Source: Pleurotus ostreatus/Saccharomyces cerevisiae fusant
Taxonomy: Eukaryota > Opisthokonta
Length of the DNA stretch: 22,187 nt
Reading direction: 5' to 3'
Assembly: GCA_024196135.1 (NCBI GenBank)
Contig: JAMQCK010000461.1
Location: forward strand, 1-22,187
In this document: one piece after another, positions 1-13,603 of the stretch
How the letters are laid out: each line of letters begins with the position of its first letter
Position numbering within the stretch: the first letter of the stretch is position 1
Made by a program: the position numbers and the translations under genes
Notes under the pieces: generated by a model
Told to the model about the DNA's origin: nothing
What the model saw: only the letters and a program-made list of their open reading frames with translations
Database searches by the model: none

Positions 1-1594
1 GCTTTATGTACCCTCCCTGCCCGCGCGAGACAGCCTCCAGGCTGGTTTACCAGGCTATCCTGGTAATCATAGCAGGCGACGGCTCCACTAAGGTCCCATG
101 ATAGAGAGGCTAGGCGAGGCTATCCATGAACTGCATGGATGACGGAGCAGAAGCGGTCCTGGAAGGACCAATGGAGGACGGTGGCAGGTGTAAATGCCCA
201 TATGCGGAAGGTAGGCAAATCGTGGTTTTCCGAAAGGGAGGGACTGGACATCGTCAGCGCTCTCGCCTTGTGGCAGGGGTGAGCACGAATGATCTTCTTG
301 ATTGCCATGCTTGTCTGCGGGTGCCACCAAGGCCGGATAGCCCGCTGCAACGTAAAGCTTGAGGACGGTGCATATGGGGTTTGACATCAACGAGCGCAAC
401 GTATGAGCAAAAGAAAATTCATCATGTAGACGCTCTTGGCCTATCGTATCCACATAAGCTCCTGAGCTCGCGCTGAGCTTCATCGTATCCAAGACGTAGC
501 CGTAGAGGAGTTCGCGAGCCCTGTGTATGACGACGCACAGGACTCCGCCTCGGAAGCCTCGGTAGGCGCTAAGCTACTCGCCTTCTCAGACGAGGCTCTG
601 CGCATTCCGTCCATGAGCGCTGACCATCATCAGGAAGACACACTCGACACTTGAACTTCAGCATGGCGCGCCAGGCGACTGCTAAAAGCCGTACGACTGG
701 AAAGGTCATTGGTCATAGATAGTGAGATAGCGCTTGAGCCTTTCACTCACCTCTAGGCTCTTCAGTTATACAGGTTTGCAACTTGGCATGGCCACATCAC
801 AACCCACGATTGAATAGGTTGCAGATCAGGAACGGAGGAATTGGTCGATAACTGTTCTCCAAAAAGGAGTATGTTCGAAGGTAGGAACCTGCATACGGCC
901 TCGTGCTACGAGCGGTGCTATCTTCGAGCAGTCCAGGAAGCCACTGAGTGACGGCATTAAAGAAAGGGATATCCAAATCGGGGCGCCCCTGGCCCTGAGT
1001 TTGCACATGTTGACTGATGACGGGGTTCGGCAAAGTGCGAGTCGCTTTTAAATTTGAAGCTTTGCATGCGCCATAGACTCGAAACCAGTCCTACCGCGCT
1101 GGGGAAGGAGGCAAGAGGCAGGAGGAGGCGGAAGGCAGTCGCCTTCGGTGCTGGTCGGAAGGATCGGACCGAGCAAGTCAGAAGACTGGCAGGGGCGCGA
1201 TTGATCACGGACATAAACTCCACGTGCCTGATTCCTCCTTCTCATGCTTTCCTCACCCTCTCATGGCCGCAGATGACTGAGGATACCGGGTCACCGATGG
1301 TTCCTTCTATCACATACCTTCCCGCATAAACGCTTCGTTGCACATAGCGCCTGAGTTATTTAGTTTCCGGGGCTAGCGGGCAAGCCGTCCTTTATGGCCA
1401 TCATGATCAACCGGCCGCTCTGGTATGCGGCTTGGACCTGGGCTCCATTGACAAGACACTTAGTGGACTGTCTTCTTCGAATGATGGGGTATCTGAAGCA
1501 CTCGTCGCAGTTCTTTCCAACTGGCAGTTGTCCCTTGCGTCTGTATACAATCTATCGTATTCCCGCGATGGTCGGATGCGACTGTCGGCCCTGC
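1..1594. other. Region without a convincing gene
   Basis: Several open frames of 60-134 codons occur on both strands, but none has family-like composition, good splice signals and a start together. The longest (88-492, minus, 134 codons) is of a size expected by chance in a window this long. The one stretch that reads like protein is 466-654 on the plus strand, listed separately. No TATA box with a following gene, no RNA gene and no clear transposon were seen. Confidence 0.5.
466..654 (+). other. Possible terminal exon, orphan
   Basis: A frame open from 466 to a TGA at 652-654 encodes about 62 residues. It is rich in Asp, Glu, Ala and Ser with balanced codon use, for example EEFASPVYDDAQDSASEAS, and it ends in HHQEDTLDT. 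It has no early ATG, so it would have to be the last exon of a gene, entered through an AG near 472 or 477. I could not find a matching upstream exon. It may be a remnant or a chance frame. Confidence 0.2.
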
Positions 1595-1600
1595 TATAAA
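1595..1600 (+). promoter_or_regulatory. TATA box of the membrane protein gene at 1686
   Basis: The sequence TATAAA lies 86 nt before the ATG at 1686. That is the same distance range as the TATA boxes of the other TATA-containing genes in this window, and it supports that start. Confidence 0.55.
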
Positions 1601-1685
1601 CTCCTGGTCGTTCTACGTGCGCAGTGGATCGACGCTCGCCTTCATTCGACTGTCTCTCTCCTACCACCTTCCCCCAACAACGATA

Positions 1686-3149
1686 ATGCGTACTCATCTC
1701 GTACAGCAACTGAATCTTCTTGCTGCGTTCAAGGCGCTCCTCGAGACGGTAGGGCTGAAAAAGCGAGATTCCTGTGAGTATTCGTCATTGCGGCGCATGC
1801 ACCACAACTAAGCTGGCATAGACAGTCAGCTGCCATCATATGAAGAGGAAGATCGCGGGCGTGCGGACGTCTACCACGATGAGACGGAAGACAGCCCGTC
1901 TGTAGCGCTCTTGGGCGACGGCCTCTCGCGCACTAAGCACGGAGTTCATCGCTGGAGAAGGTGCATTTCCTTCTTGTCGTGCTGCGATCCAGGATTTATG
2001 AGCGTTCTTAGCTGCAGTTCTCCCTGCAAAGTAGTCATCTTCGTCCTCCTCGCTTGTGCGGCATACGCACTCGTGAGGGTGACGCGCTGGGAATTTTTGG
2101 TGCGCAGACTCGCGAATCTTGCCCGTTTCTGTGCTGACCTATGAAATGTGAAGCAGCCCAATCATATTAACATCGACGATTTGGAGAGCTTTGGAGAGGC
2201 CCTGGGCTGCCTCGACGCGCCTTACCTTTACAACTCTTCCGAGCTCGTGAGGTACGCCGTACCGCTGGGCAGTGATGCAGACCACGCCCTCGACGTCCAC
2301 GGCGACGCTGTTGGAACCATAATCCTCGACGTCGGTGACGCGGACGCAACTGAAGTCATGTACGAGTCCAGCTTGCGTACCAACAATGCCCAACTCCTCG
2401 ACCTCGCCTCCATCCACCAGCCGCAACTCGAAGTCGGCGACAATCGCATGTTGTTCAGTACACCTCGCCTTGGCGATGGTAACTCCTCTTGCATCCGCTT
2501 CGACATGATCGTGCGCATTCCACCCACGCTGAAGAAGCTGCACGTCGCATCGCACAGCACGACGCACGTCCGCTTCGCGCCAGGCGCCGAGATTCGTCTA
2601 GAAACCCTCTTCGTGACGCTTTTCGACCTGGACCCGCGCACCCGCATATCCCCCGACCTAGCGCTGCAGGCCGACGCAACATCGCTCGAAGTATACGGCG
2701 GTGGAATATCCGGCTCCATCGCGGTCGTCGAAAGGGCGAGTCTGAAGACACAGCGAGGCGACGGGCTCATGGACGTTACCGTCCACCCTGTCCAGCGCGA
2801 CGGCGGCCCCGTGTCCTTCAGCACAACAACCGGCGGGGGACGCACGAATATCGCATGGATAGAGAATGAAGCTGTTGAGCGCCGACCAATCCGAGGGACG
2901 CACATATCGTCGCGCGGTGGAGATATGAGTCTGGATTATCACGACACGGGCTTTGAGGGCTTGGTGCAAATGGACTGCACGACGTACTCCGCGAGCGCAC
3001 TACACGCGATCGAGGAGCCGAGGATCGAGGAGGGGCAGGGCGAAGGCGGCATGCCGTCCGACCCGCGATGGACGCACTACGTGGGTGACCGGGAGGGCGA
3101 GGACCGTCTGTACATCGAGTCGAGCGGCTGGACTGAGCTGTCAATCTGA
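1686..3149 (+). CDS. Single-pass membrane protein, DUF7330-like, unknown function
   Basis: Model: exons 1686-1773, 1822-2099 and 2157-3149, 452 residues. Intron 1 is GTGAGT..TAG (48 nt). Intron 2 is GTGCGC..CAG (57 nt, CTGAC branch site) and removes an in-frame TGA at 2142. The N-terminal part is cytoplasmic-looking and contains LPSYEEED at about residues 33-40, an LPxY motif of the kind bound by Rsp5/Nedd4 WW domains. One hydrophobic segment (KVVIFVLLACAAYALV, about residues 99-114) follows a basic and Cys-rich stretch. The remaining 330 residues are a beta-rich, presumably extracytoplasmic domain. The C-terminal pattern (a GDMSLDYHDTGFEG-like repeat, then VGD and a final SSGW) recalls a basidiomycete-specific family of uncharacterised proteins, similar in style to the DUF4097/DUF7330 folds; that family name is from memory. 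The long third exon is secure, the first exon is less so. No enzymatic motif is visible. Confidence 0.72.
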
Positions 3150-3330
3150 TTATAGAGGGTCGACGGCCGTATTTGGAGGCGGTAGTGTCTCGGTCGGCGA
3201 GGCGGGGAATGGGAAGCCGAAGGGAAGCGCTGTATTATGGATGTGGCGTGGCTATGGTACATTGCACAGATGATGACCTATGAGAACCGGGTAGTACAAT
3301 ATGAGAGGGTATGACGATACAACCAATAAG

Positions 3331-4075
3331 TTATTGCTTTGGGCTCTGCGACAATTCCAGTGGTGCAGTCGCGAGTGGGTGGTTTGGGTGCTCGACAACG
3401 CGGACGTGTCTCCGCTTCTCGTTCCGTTCTCGGATGTGCTCGCCTGGGCGGCAACCGCAGAAGAGATCTTGGAAGAACATGGCGGTGGTCATGGCGAGCT
3501 GTTGGAGAGAGATCAGGGCGGAGAATGAGAATAGTAACATGCGACGCACCCCAGCACATGCAGTGATGAAGCCCGTTATTCCTGCAAATATGGCGGACGC
3601 GGTGAAGCCCAAGCAAGATAAGACGACTAACGAGCATGTCAGTAAGTACCAGATCGCAAGTGGTTCGCCACACACCTCCCATGGTCCCTGCAAATTCGTG
3701 GGCGTCCGAGTTAATGCGCTGAGCGAAAGGCGTGCCGTTGCGAGCCTTAAGGGCGCTTGACCGACTCCGAGCGGGTGATGCTTCTGACGTCATGCGCTGA
3801 CCAGTGACCAACTCCCTTGGGCCTTCCAGTACTTCGAGCCGCTAGTCTGAGGGTACGTAGGGCTTGCGTAGGAGCAAGCTGGGGCCCCGAAACTTTACCC
3901 AGTCCATCGTGCGGAAGAGGGCGATAGCGCGCATGCAGGCGCACCGCCTGCTGAACGTGGAAAGAAGGTGCCATCCGGTGATTGCCGGCATCCAAAGTGG
4001 CCGGCAACGTGCCCGGCCGTCGTGCCGGGCCACCGCGGCTTTCTTCCTTCCAACCACCATCACGTCCTCCCCCAC
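3331..4075 (-). pseudogene. Multi-pass membrane protein gene, probably disrupted
   Basis: On the minus strand, codons from about 4075 to 3845 read as protein (for example CMRAIALFRTMDWVKFRG) and then meet a TAG at 3844-3842. The same frame stays open and protein-like to about 3689, ending GTPFAQRINSDAHEFAG. One base off, the neighbouring frame continues with GPWEVCGEPLAIWYLL and two or three hydrophobic segments (about 3660-3455) down to a TAA at 3331-3333. Read directly, this is one nonsense codon plus a +1 shift in the GGG at 3688-3686. An alternative is a single long intron from the weak donor GTACCC at 3856 to the CAG at 3690-3688 (169 nt, phase 0), which would remove both defects. The start is not fixed. 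The family is not recognised. Confidence 0.45.
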
Positions 4076-4137
4076 TGGACATCTGTGAGTCTCCTGCTCA
4101 ACCTTGTACCTTCAGGTGGCTCATTTTCGTGTAGTCA

Positions 4138-5791
4138 ATGGAAAATACGGACGACCTCCCCGACGATCTCGAGCATTTCCCCCGTCATCATTGGGCGCCT
4201 TTGTGGCGACGATACCTCTCAGACTTACCACCTGCGCTCTGGGGGCGACACCGACTCTCGGAATCTGACATCCATCCTTATTCCGCTGATCTGCGTCAGG
4301 CGTCCAGCGATATTGAGCGTGATATCCAGGCGATGCGGTCCCTTGAAGGGTCCACAATCGCGAGCACAGAATTGGAAGACTTTCGTTCATTTATCCGCTC
4401 TCTCATTGCGCCCATCCGTTCCATCCCAAACGAAATACTGGGTCTCGTCTTCGAGCTCTACGTGGACAATCGCCGCCTCTCACTTGCGTACAAAGATCCG
4501 ATTTGGCTGCTCACTCGTGTCTGTCGTGTTTGGCGCAAAGTTGCGTTGAGCTCCCCCTGGCTCTGGACGCGAATCGATACCAGACGACTTCCGAAATACG
4601 TGCCACCTAAAGTGAAGTCTCGTCTGGGCTCTGTCGACATGCGTGAGGTATGCGACGTGCTTCAGTCGTACTTGGCGCACTCTCGCAGCCTCCCACTAGA
4701 GATCAACCTGTATCTGTGGCCATCCTCGCGATGGAAACCCGTCGTCCAGATGTTGTGGGAGCATCGCCAGCGCTGGCAGACACTACACTGTCGTGGAGGC
4801 CGGACCCAGGAGCTAGAGCAAGTGCGTCAGGAAATGTCATCGGATGGCCTACCTGTGCTCAGGTCTTATCAATACGCTTCTGACGGTGATGCCAAGGATA
4901 TAGCAGGCCTGCTATGTCTTCTGCCTGCTCCGAAGCTTCGTAACCTTCGTCTTTGGGGCCGATGTCAGACCATCGATCAAAGTCTTCCTTGGTCCCAAAT
5001 AACGTGTTACAGTGGACCTGCCGTAACACACGCTGGCCACAAGATATTGCCGTTGATGACTAACCTCCAATCCTGCGTCGTTCACTTCATTGATTTCGAC
5101 TATACGACGTGGGGCAACTCGACTTGTCTCTTCTGTCCTCGTCTCCGCGTTCTGTCATTCTATAGCCATTACGAACCCCATACTTGCGCCGCATATATAT
5201 CGGCACCGATGCTGCGGAAGCTGTGTGCAACGGGAGATTACCAGAATCCTTCTTATTTTATCGATATCTCTGCACGCCACGGATCAGCGCTCAGCACTTT
5301 GAGCATAGGGTACGGCTGCGATGACGCGGTTCTTTACGAGATCATCAAGCATTGCCCTACCCTCCGCACCCTCGTCCTTCGACAATCGCCTGCACGAATC
5401 CCTGCTGGAACAATCTGGAGGCCCATCTTTGCGCAGCTGAAGGACACCCCCGCATTATTTTCGCACTTAATTGTGCTCAAAGTCGTGCCAGTCTTCAATA
5501 GGTCCACGCAGGAAATCAACGCACAGGTGGCGGACGCCATGCAGCTGGTGAAGACCCTCTTGGCTCTGGACACCCGCTGCCTGCAGGCCGTGCATTTCCA
5601 TGGCGTCAATGTGGAGTCAACACGTCGCATGCTCGATCAGGAATTCGCGACCGTCATCGACAACGTCAAGGTCACGGTCCACGGGCGTGGGGAGTATCAA
5701 CATGCAGATGATTTCGGTGAACTGGTACGTCTTCCTCTTCTCGCCGATTCAGTCCATGCCTGATCATTCTAACTAGGAATGGGAGTATTAG
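4138..5791 (+). CDS. F-box protein with leucine-rich-like C-terminal part
   Basis: Nearly the whole protein is one exon from the ATG at 4138. Residues 51-90 look helical or coiled. An F-box follows at about 91-145: the core IRSIPNEILGLVFELYV, then CRVWRKVALSSPWLWTRI, which is the standard pattern of mushroom F-box proteins. The remaining 390 residues contain irregular leucine-rich stretches (for example LPAPKLRNLRLWG and CPRLRVLSFYSH) that would present substrates. The family joins Skp1 of an SCF ubiquitin ligase; the substrate cannot be inferred. The unspliced frame stops at 5763 (541 residues). A good intron (GTACGT at 5725, CTGAT branch site, TAG at 5776, 52 nt) would replace the last 12 residues with EWEY and stop at 5791 (533 residues). 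I prefer the spliced end because the intron has the typical size here. Such genes are numerous and fast-evolving in Agaricomycetes. Confidence 0.85.
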
Positions 5792-5968
5792 GTACCTGAC
5801 TGTCGTGACCTCTAGCCTACCCTCTTGTTGGCATATGTCCGCGTTTCTGCGCGAATATCTCGGGAAAAGATGATATTTGACCATGTCCGTTTGCTGGAGC
5901 TCGATCGGGCCGCCGCGAGTATATACAGGCACGGTCAGTCCTCTTACCCATTTTTCCTGTGACGCATC

Positions 5969-6586
5969 TTGCATCTCTTTCGCGTTGAGCTGCCTAATAT
6001 GCGCCGCCTGATGCGACTGGCCGTGCTGGATTCTTTACCAATAGAGCCAGCCATACAAGAACCTCGCGTAAGTTTTCGTCCTTCACCCGCCACCATCCCA
6101 TCGCGCGTCGACCCGCACAGCCGCCTGCTTGTCAGCGTGCCGGGAGCTGGACGACAACGTACGGCAGGCCGGGCCCCTCACCCTAATCCCGAGAGCTACT
6201 AGCGGTGATTCATGCTGCAGTCTGGGCTCATCTGAGGTAAGGTCTACTCGCCTGATAGGTGGGCTGAGTGACAAATTCGTGACGTTGGCTACTAAGCGGC
6301 GGCTAGCAGAATTACGCTGGGATCTCACGCGGAACTTGGACTCGTACGGTTTCGGGGCGAAGGTGAGCGTCTGAGGCTAACATAAGCTCTCCGTTAATCT
6401 CCCTACAGAACGTACATGGGGTAGGTCGTTGCTCGCGGCTCTCCGTTCGTCCGAGCGCACAGCCAAAATTCATCCAAAGTGAAGCAACTGCGAGCGTTCC
6501 CCCACCAAAACGCGCTCCTCTCTATCTACGACGCCTTCATTGGTCAACGACTACGTCTTGCGGCTACTAGCATCTGTGCGTCGCGA
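5969..6586 (+). other. Possible decayed or fast-evolving multi-exon gene
   Basis: Three protein-like stretches lie in order. About 5969-6067 reads VELPNMRRLMRLAVLDS, resembling the leucine-rich part of F-box proteins, and ends at a strong GTAAGT donor. A CAG at 6119-6121 then gives a 54-nt intron. About 6240-6371 reads DKFVTLATKRRLAELRWDL and ends at GTGAGC, with a CTACAG acceptor 46 nt later (6409). The following frame continues as SEATASVPPPKRAPLYLRR to a TAG. The second stretch does not connect in frame with the first under the obvious splice sites. The piece may therefore be a broken F-box relative, a gene with splice sites I misjudged, or chance. No start was found. Confidence 0.25.
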
Positions 6587-6787
6587 TGCCTCTCCAACTG
6601 AGTCGCTCACCGTGAAGTAATAAAGGCCGACGCTAGGGTGCTCTTCCCACCTCCCGCCTCCAGATCAGAGCGCTCGGCCCTGTTGCCACACAACACGCGC
6701 GCGTAAAACCCATATACATTAGACCCGCGCTAAGCGTAAGCCCCCACGTTCCTCCCCATATGTCGTCTAACATAGCCGCCCTGGCCG

Positions 6788-6830
6788 GTAGCGTGCTTCC
6801 CTAACCGTAGCGTGTTTCTCTAACCGTAGC
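6788..6830. repeat. Imperfect 19-bp tandem repeat
   Basis: Two 19-bp units, GTAGCGTGCTTCCCTAACC at 6788-6806 and a copy with two C-to-T changes at 6807-6825, are followed by the first five bases of a third unit. Each unit boundary reads CTAACC-GTAG, which looks like a fungal branch site followed by an acceptor. The repeat could lie within an intron of the exon-like piece that begins at about 6830. Confidence 0.6.
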
Positions 6831-7140
6831 ATAGCGATGACAACGGAGGGTCATCTGAATTCGGGCGTTTCGAGCCTGTATGTCCGGAATAATGTGTTGA
6901 GTGATGCACTTTGGACTGCTGGAAAGTTGACTAATGTTGCAGGTTAGAGGCGTTCCGCAGGTGCGTGGCAGCCTTGCGAGCGGCATAATCACCGAGCTGA
7001 CATTGAAAGAGGACATCGCCTACCTTCATCCGGCAATACGCGACCGCAACGACAACGACGCTCATCTCCCATCGATGAGTTGGTACGCCATCTCGACCCC
7101 GTTTGAGCGCGCCGAGTTCACCCCGTCGGAGTCCTTGTAA
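6830..7140 (+). other. Possible terminal exons of an unrecognised gene
   Basis: A frame entered after the GTAG at 6826-6829 reads HSDDNGGSSEFGRFEP and reaches a GTATGT donor. A 65-nt intron with a CTAAT branch site ends at TTGCAG, and the frame resumes in phase as VRGVPQVRG. It continues with ELTLKEDIAYLHPAIRDRND and ends in FERAEFTPSESL with TAA at 7138-7140. The two pieces join in frame with good splice signals, which is why I list them. Upstream exons are not found, and the antisense strand also has open frames here, so this remains weak. Confidence 0.3.
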
Positions 7141-7473
7141 ACGAACATCAATTGCAGATGTAGAAATGACAGCAGTAAAGATTGGTTGTGGTATGAGTAG
7201 CAGTGTGTACGGTAAAGTAGAATTCGAATCGCGAAAAATTGGCTGTTGGTACAGAGAATGAGTGCATCCGCCAATCCAGTGGCATAGACATCGTCGGCGG
7301 CGGGTCGGTATAATACATAAAACAAAAGAAATATTGCGCTTGTGAGTACATGGGGCATGCAAGAAAGGAAACGTGTGGTTAAGCCAAGAAGAGCCGCGTC
7401 CAAGAAATTGAGGCAGTATGTGGCATGAGACGTGAAGCACGAGAAGAGCAGGTGTGGAGGGGGGCGAGACGCT

Positions 7474-8103
7474 CTAGTGAACGACGATGCGTTTGGGGCG
7501 TAATTTCTTAGCGAAGGTGTGGGCTAGTCCCTGCGCGAGAGTGATGAGCCAGCTAGTTGACATAATTCAGCGCAAACGTACCGCAACGCGAGAGGAAAAG
7601 GACGAAAAGCTCTTGGCGCGACGTAGTTGGGGCGCGGAGGGGTCGTGTTTCTGGTCGGCGGCCACGCGCAGTTCAGCGGGCCCGGGTTCTCGCTTAACGC
7701 CCCCCTTCGCGTGCGGTCAGCATCGATGCGATGGTGGGTACTGTTCAAATGACCTACCAGGATGTCAAGGATGATGCGGTAGTTGGCGGAGGGGCTAGGG
7801 AGGTTGATGTACGCCTGGAGATTCATCAGCACCGCACGCTCACGAGGTAGCTGAACAATAGGCGAAGCTTACCTCGCGATCGGAGTCGTCATCGTCGAAG
7901 TCGAAGGTTTGAAGCTCGTTCGTGCAGCGCGCGCAGCAGGCGTGTGGCCGGCGTGGCATAAATTCGTCGGGATAGTAGTTGAAAGGGTACATCTCTTCAG
8001 ATTCCTCATCATCGCTGAGGTCGAGGAAATCGATAACGGTCTGGGCGGGTGCGGGGGAGGCGGAGGTAGAAGTCGAGGGCGAAGGCTGCGGCTGCGAGGG
8101 CAT
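7474..8103 (-). CDS. Small acidic hypothetical protein, four exons
   Basis: Model on the minus strand: 8103-7873, 7814-7758, 7704-7582 and 7530-7474, 155 residues, all three introns in phase 0 (58, 53 and 51 nt; donors GTAAGC, GTAGGT, GTACGT). It has a Ser/Pro-rich N-terminus, then VIDFLDLSDDEESEE and MYPFNYYPDEFMPRR. A CCARC pair of cysteines (possibly metal-binding, but too few) comes next, followed by FDFDDDDSDRE. The short second exon reads AYINLPSPSANYRIILDIL. A basic tail (RRAKSFSSFSSRVAG, then KKLRPKRIVVH) could be nuclear-targeting. An in-frame ATG at 8241 would add 46 residues, but the TATA box at 8206-8201 lies between the two ATGs and favours 8103. I do not recognise the family. 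Composition suggests an intrinsically disordered regulatory protein. Confidence 0.65.
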
Positions 8104-8200
8104 ACTTATCGATAGCAGAGAAGCCGGGCGAAACGAGCGGCGTGGACGAGTCGGTGTCGATGGTGGGGAGAGAAGGCTAGCAATGCGAGGCTCGGATGGT

Positions 8201-8206
8201 TTTATA
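8201..8206 (-). promoter_or_regulatory. TATA box of the small acidic protein gene
   Basis: TATAAA on the minus strand (positions 8206 to 8201) lies 98 nt before the ATG at 8103. It decides in favour of that start over the ATG at 8241. Confidence 0.55.
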
Positions 8207-8241
8207 TGGCGAGGCGCGTGCACCGGGACACGGACCCGCAT

Positions 8242-9816
8242 CCCCACGAATCACGACCTTGTTTGCGATCTAACCTCGCGTTAGCGGCTAGCCTTCTGTC
8301 CAGAAAAAGCGAGAGGCCGACCGACCTCGTGCGTGACGCAGGGGATCTTCCAAAGGCCGGATGTAATCCTCGTGTAGTTGGTAGTCATCCGCGGAAATGA
8401 AAGTACTATACCGTGCACCCATTGTCCGACGCGAGAGATGTGACTCGATGCTGAGGAGTCGGAGGGACGGTCCCGAGGTCAGACTCGCAGCAGTGGAGGA
8501 CTGACTGGTATCTGCCACATAAACTCAAGCCTCGCCTTGATGTTCGGCTTTCAAGAGCATCTGGAGTATGGAACCCACCCTAGGAAGGCGGAAATCAGGG
8601 CTTCCGCTCAGGTAATTCTGCGCAACTCGTGCCCGACCGCCGGAGTACGAAATGAATCGGTCGCCAGGCGCACTGCGCCCGGTTGACTCACTGAAGAGTT
8701 CAACATTCATGCAGTGGAGGCGGTGCCGACGCATAATGGAAAGAACGTGGCATGCCGCTACCACGTGCGGTGAGTTATTGTTTGGAGTAAATAGGCGTGA
8801 CTCACGAGCGCCTCTCTATGCCCGGTCGCTGAGCAGCGTGCCATGCATGCAGTGGCACAATGAGCCACAGACACAGTGCATAGCCGCTTCTCCTACCGAT
8901 CCCTGCCGAGGAGGCTGGCGCTAAAAGCAAGATTCAATGCCGTACTGACGATCTAGGGCTGACCTGTTTCCTCGTCGAAGTTTCCATCGCCTGGGATTGA
9001 TGAGGATCCCTGAGGCCGTCCTTTTGGGCCTGCTGGCGCTAGCTGCTATAATCGTGCACTGCAGGGCACGAAGACGTCCTGATTTCCTCTTCGCGCCAAG
9101 GTATAGAGAAAGCCGCGGGGTGTCATGGATACTTGACTGAACAATGCATTGTCATCGATTTTGATATTCAGCTTCGACGCCCGGGGGAAAAATGCGCACC
9201 TGAGAATATTCCATGCAACAGCCGGGTAGTCGGTGAAGGATTGCTATTTGCGACCTTCGTGAGGCCTGACGGTGTTAGCTGGTCAATCCGGTGGCATCTC
9301 CTAAGCACAATACCCGTGGATGCGGGAAAAAGTCTATAGAGCAGACCGACACACGTCCTTCCTGGTCATCGACGCTTTGGGAGGTTCGAGGCTCAGGTTC
9401 AGTGCAGTACAGACGGGATTACGGCGTCTATTTGTCGGGGCGGTACAGGATGATATGTGTTGCGTAGGCCTGATTCAGTTAAATAGAGTCAGCAGGTCTG
9501 CGCCGTAAGAAGGTGGGCGACTAAGCGGCACGGATAGCGCGATTACAGACCGCTCGGGGAGGAATCGGCACGCACTCTCATTTCTCCGGCTTGCCACTTC
9601 AGTACTTCCTGCTTCAGCAACGTCAAGTTGCATGTTCCAGAACATAGCGGATAGACAGTAGAATGGAAGTAGAAGATGTAGAGGCAGTCGTACTTGCAGA
9701 AAGCGCCTAGAGAACATGAACGTCGAAAACAAGTGACGCGAATGGCAACTGCCGAGCGCTAAAGACGCGTGACGCACTGTGACGCGACGCGTCGTGCACC
9801 TCATTACGCGACGATC
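8242..9816. other. Region without a convincing gene
   Basis: This is the shared upstream region of two divergent genes, the small acidic protein (minus) and MSH2 (plus). Open frames of 60-130 codons exist on both strands but show no family-like sequence and no consistent splicing. The 130-codon minus-strand frame 9475-9867 overlaps the start of MSH2 and is probably a shadow. A small signal-anchor-like frame at 9000-9140 is listed separately. No TATA box was seen before MSH2. Confidence 0.5.
9000..9140 (+). other. Small ORF with signal-anchor-like start
   Basis: The ATG at 9000 opens 46 codons. The product begins MRIPEAVLLGLLALAAIIVH, followed by CRARRRPDF, which is the shape of an N-terminal membrane anchor. 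It may stop at 9138-9140. A possible GTATAG donor after the codons for FLFAP could instead lead, through a CAG near 9170, into SFDARGKNAHLRIF before another stop. Either reading is too short to assign. It could be the first exon of a lost secreted or membrane-anchored protein, or chance. Confidence 0.2.

Positions 9817-13603
<3,787 letters not shown>

Larger units (their letters stand above)
5792..7473. other. Unclear region with exon-like pieces
   Basis: No complete gene could be assembled. Exon-like pieces on the plus strand are listed separately (5969-6586 and 6830-7140). The rest has frequent stops in all frames. A short imperfect tandem repeat sits at 6788-6830. The 334 bases from 7140 to 7473 lie downstream of the small minus-strand gene and hold nothing I recognise. 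Confidence 0.45.

Noticed and set aside
88..492. 134-codon minus-strand open frame with two early start codons
   Set aside because: Composition is not family-like, there is no promoter signal, and several frames of this length are expected by chance in 22 kb read in six frames.
2228..2905. 225-codon minus-strand frame
   Set aside because: It is antisense to the long third exon of the membrane protein gene and has no recognisable domain.
9375..9400. GGTTCGAGGCTC resembling a tRNA T-arm
   Set aside because: There is no matching A box, no acceptor-stem complement and no cloverleaf at the right distance upstream.
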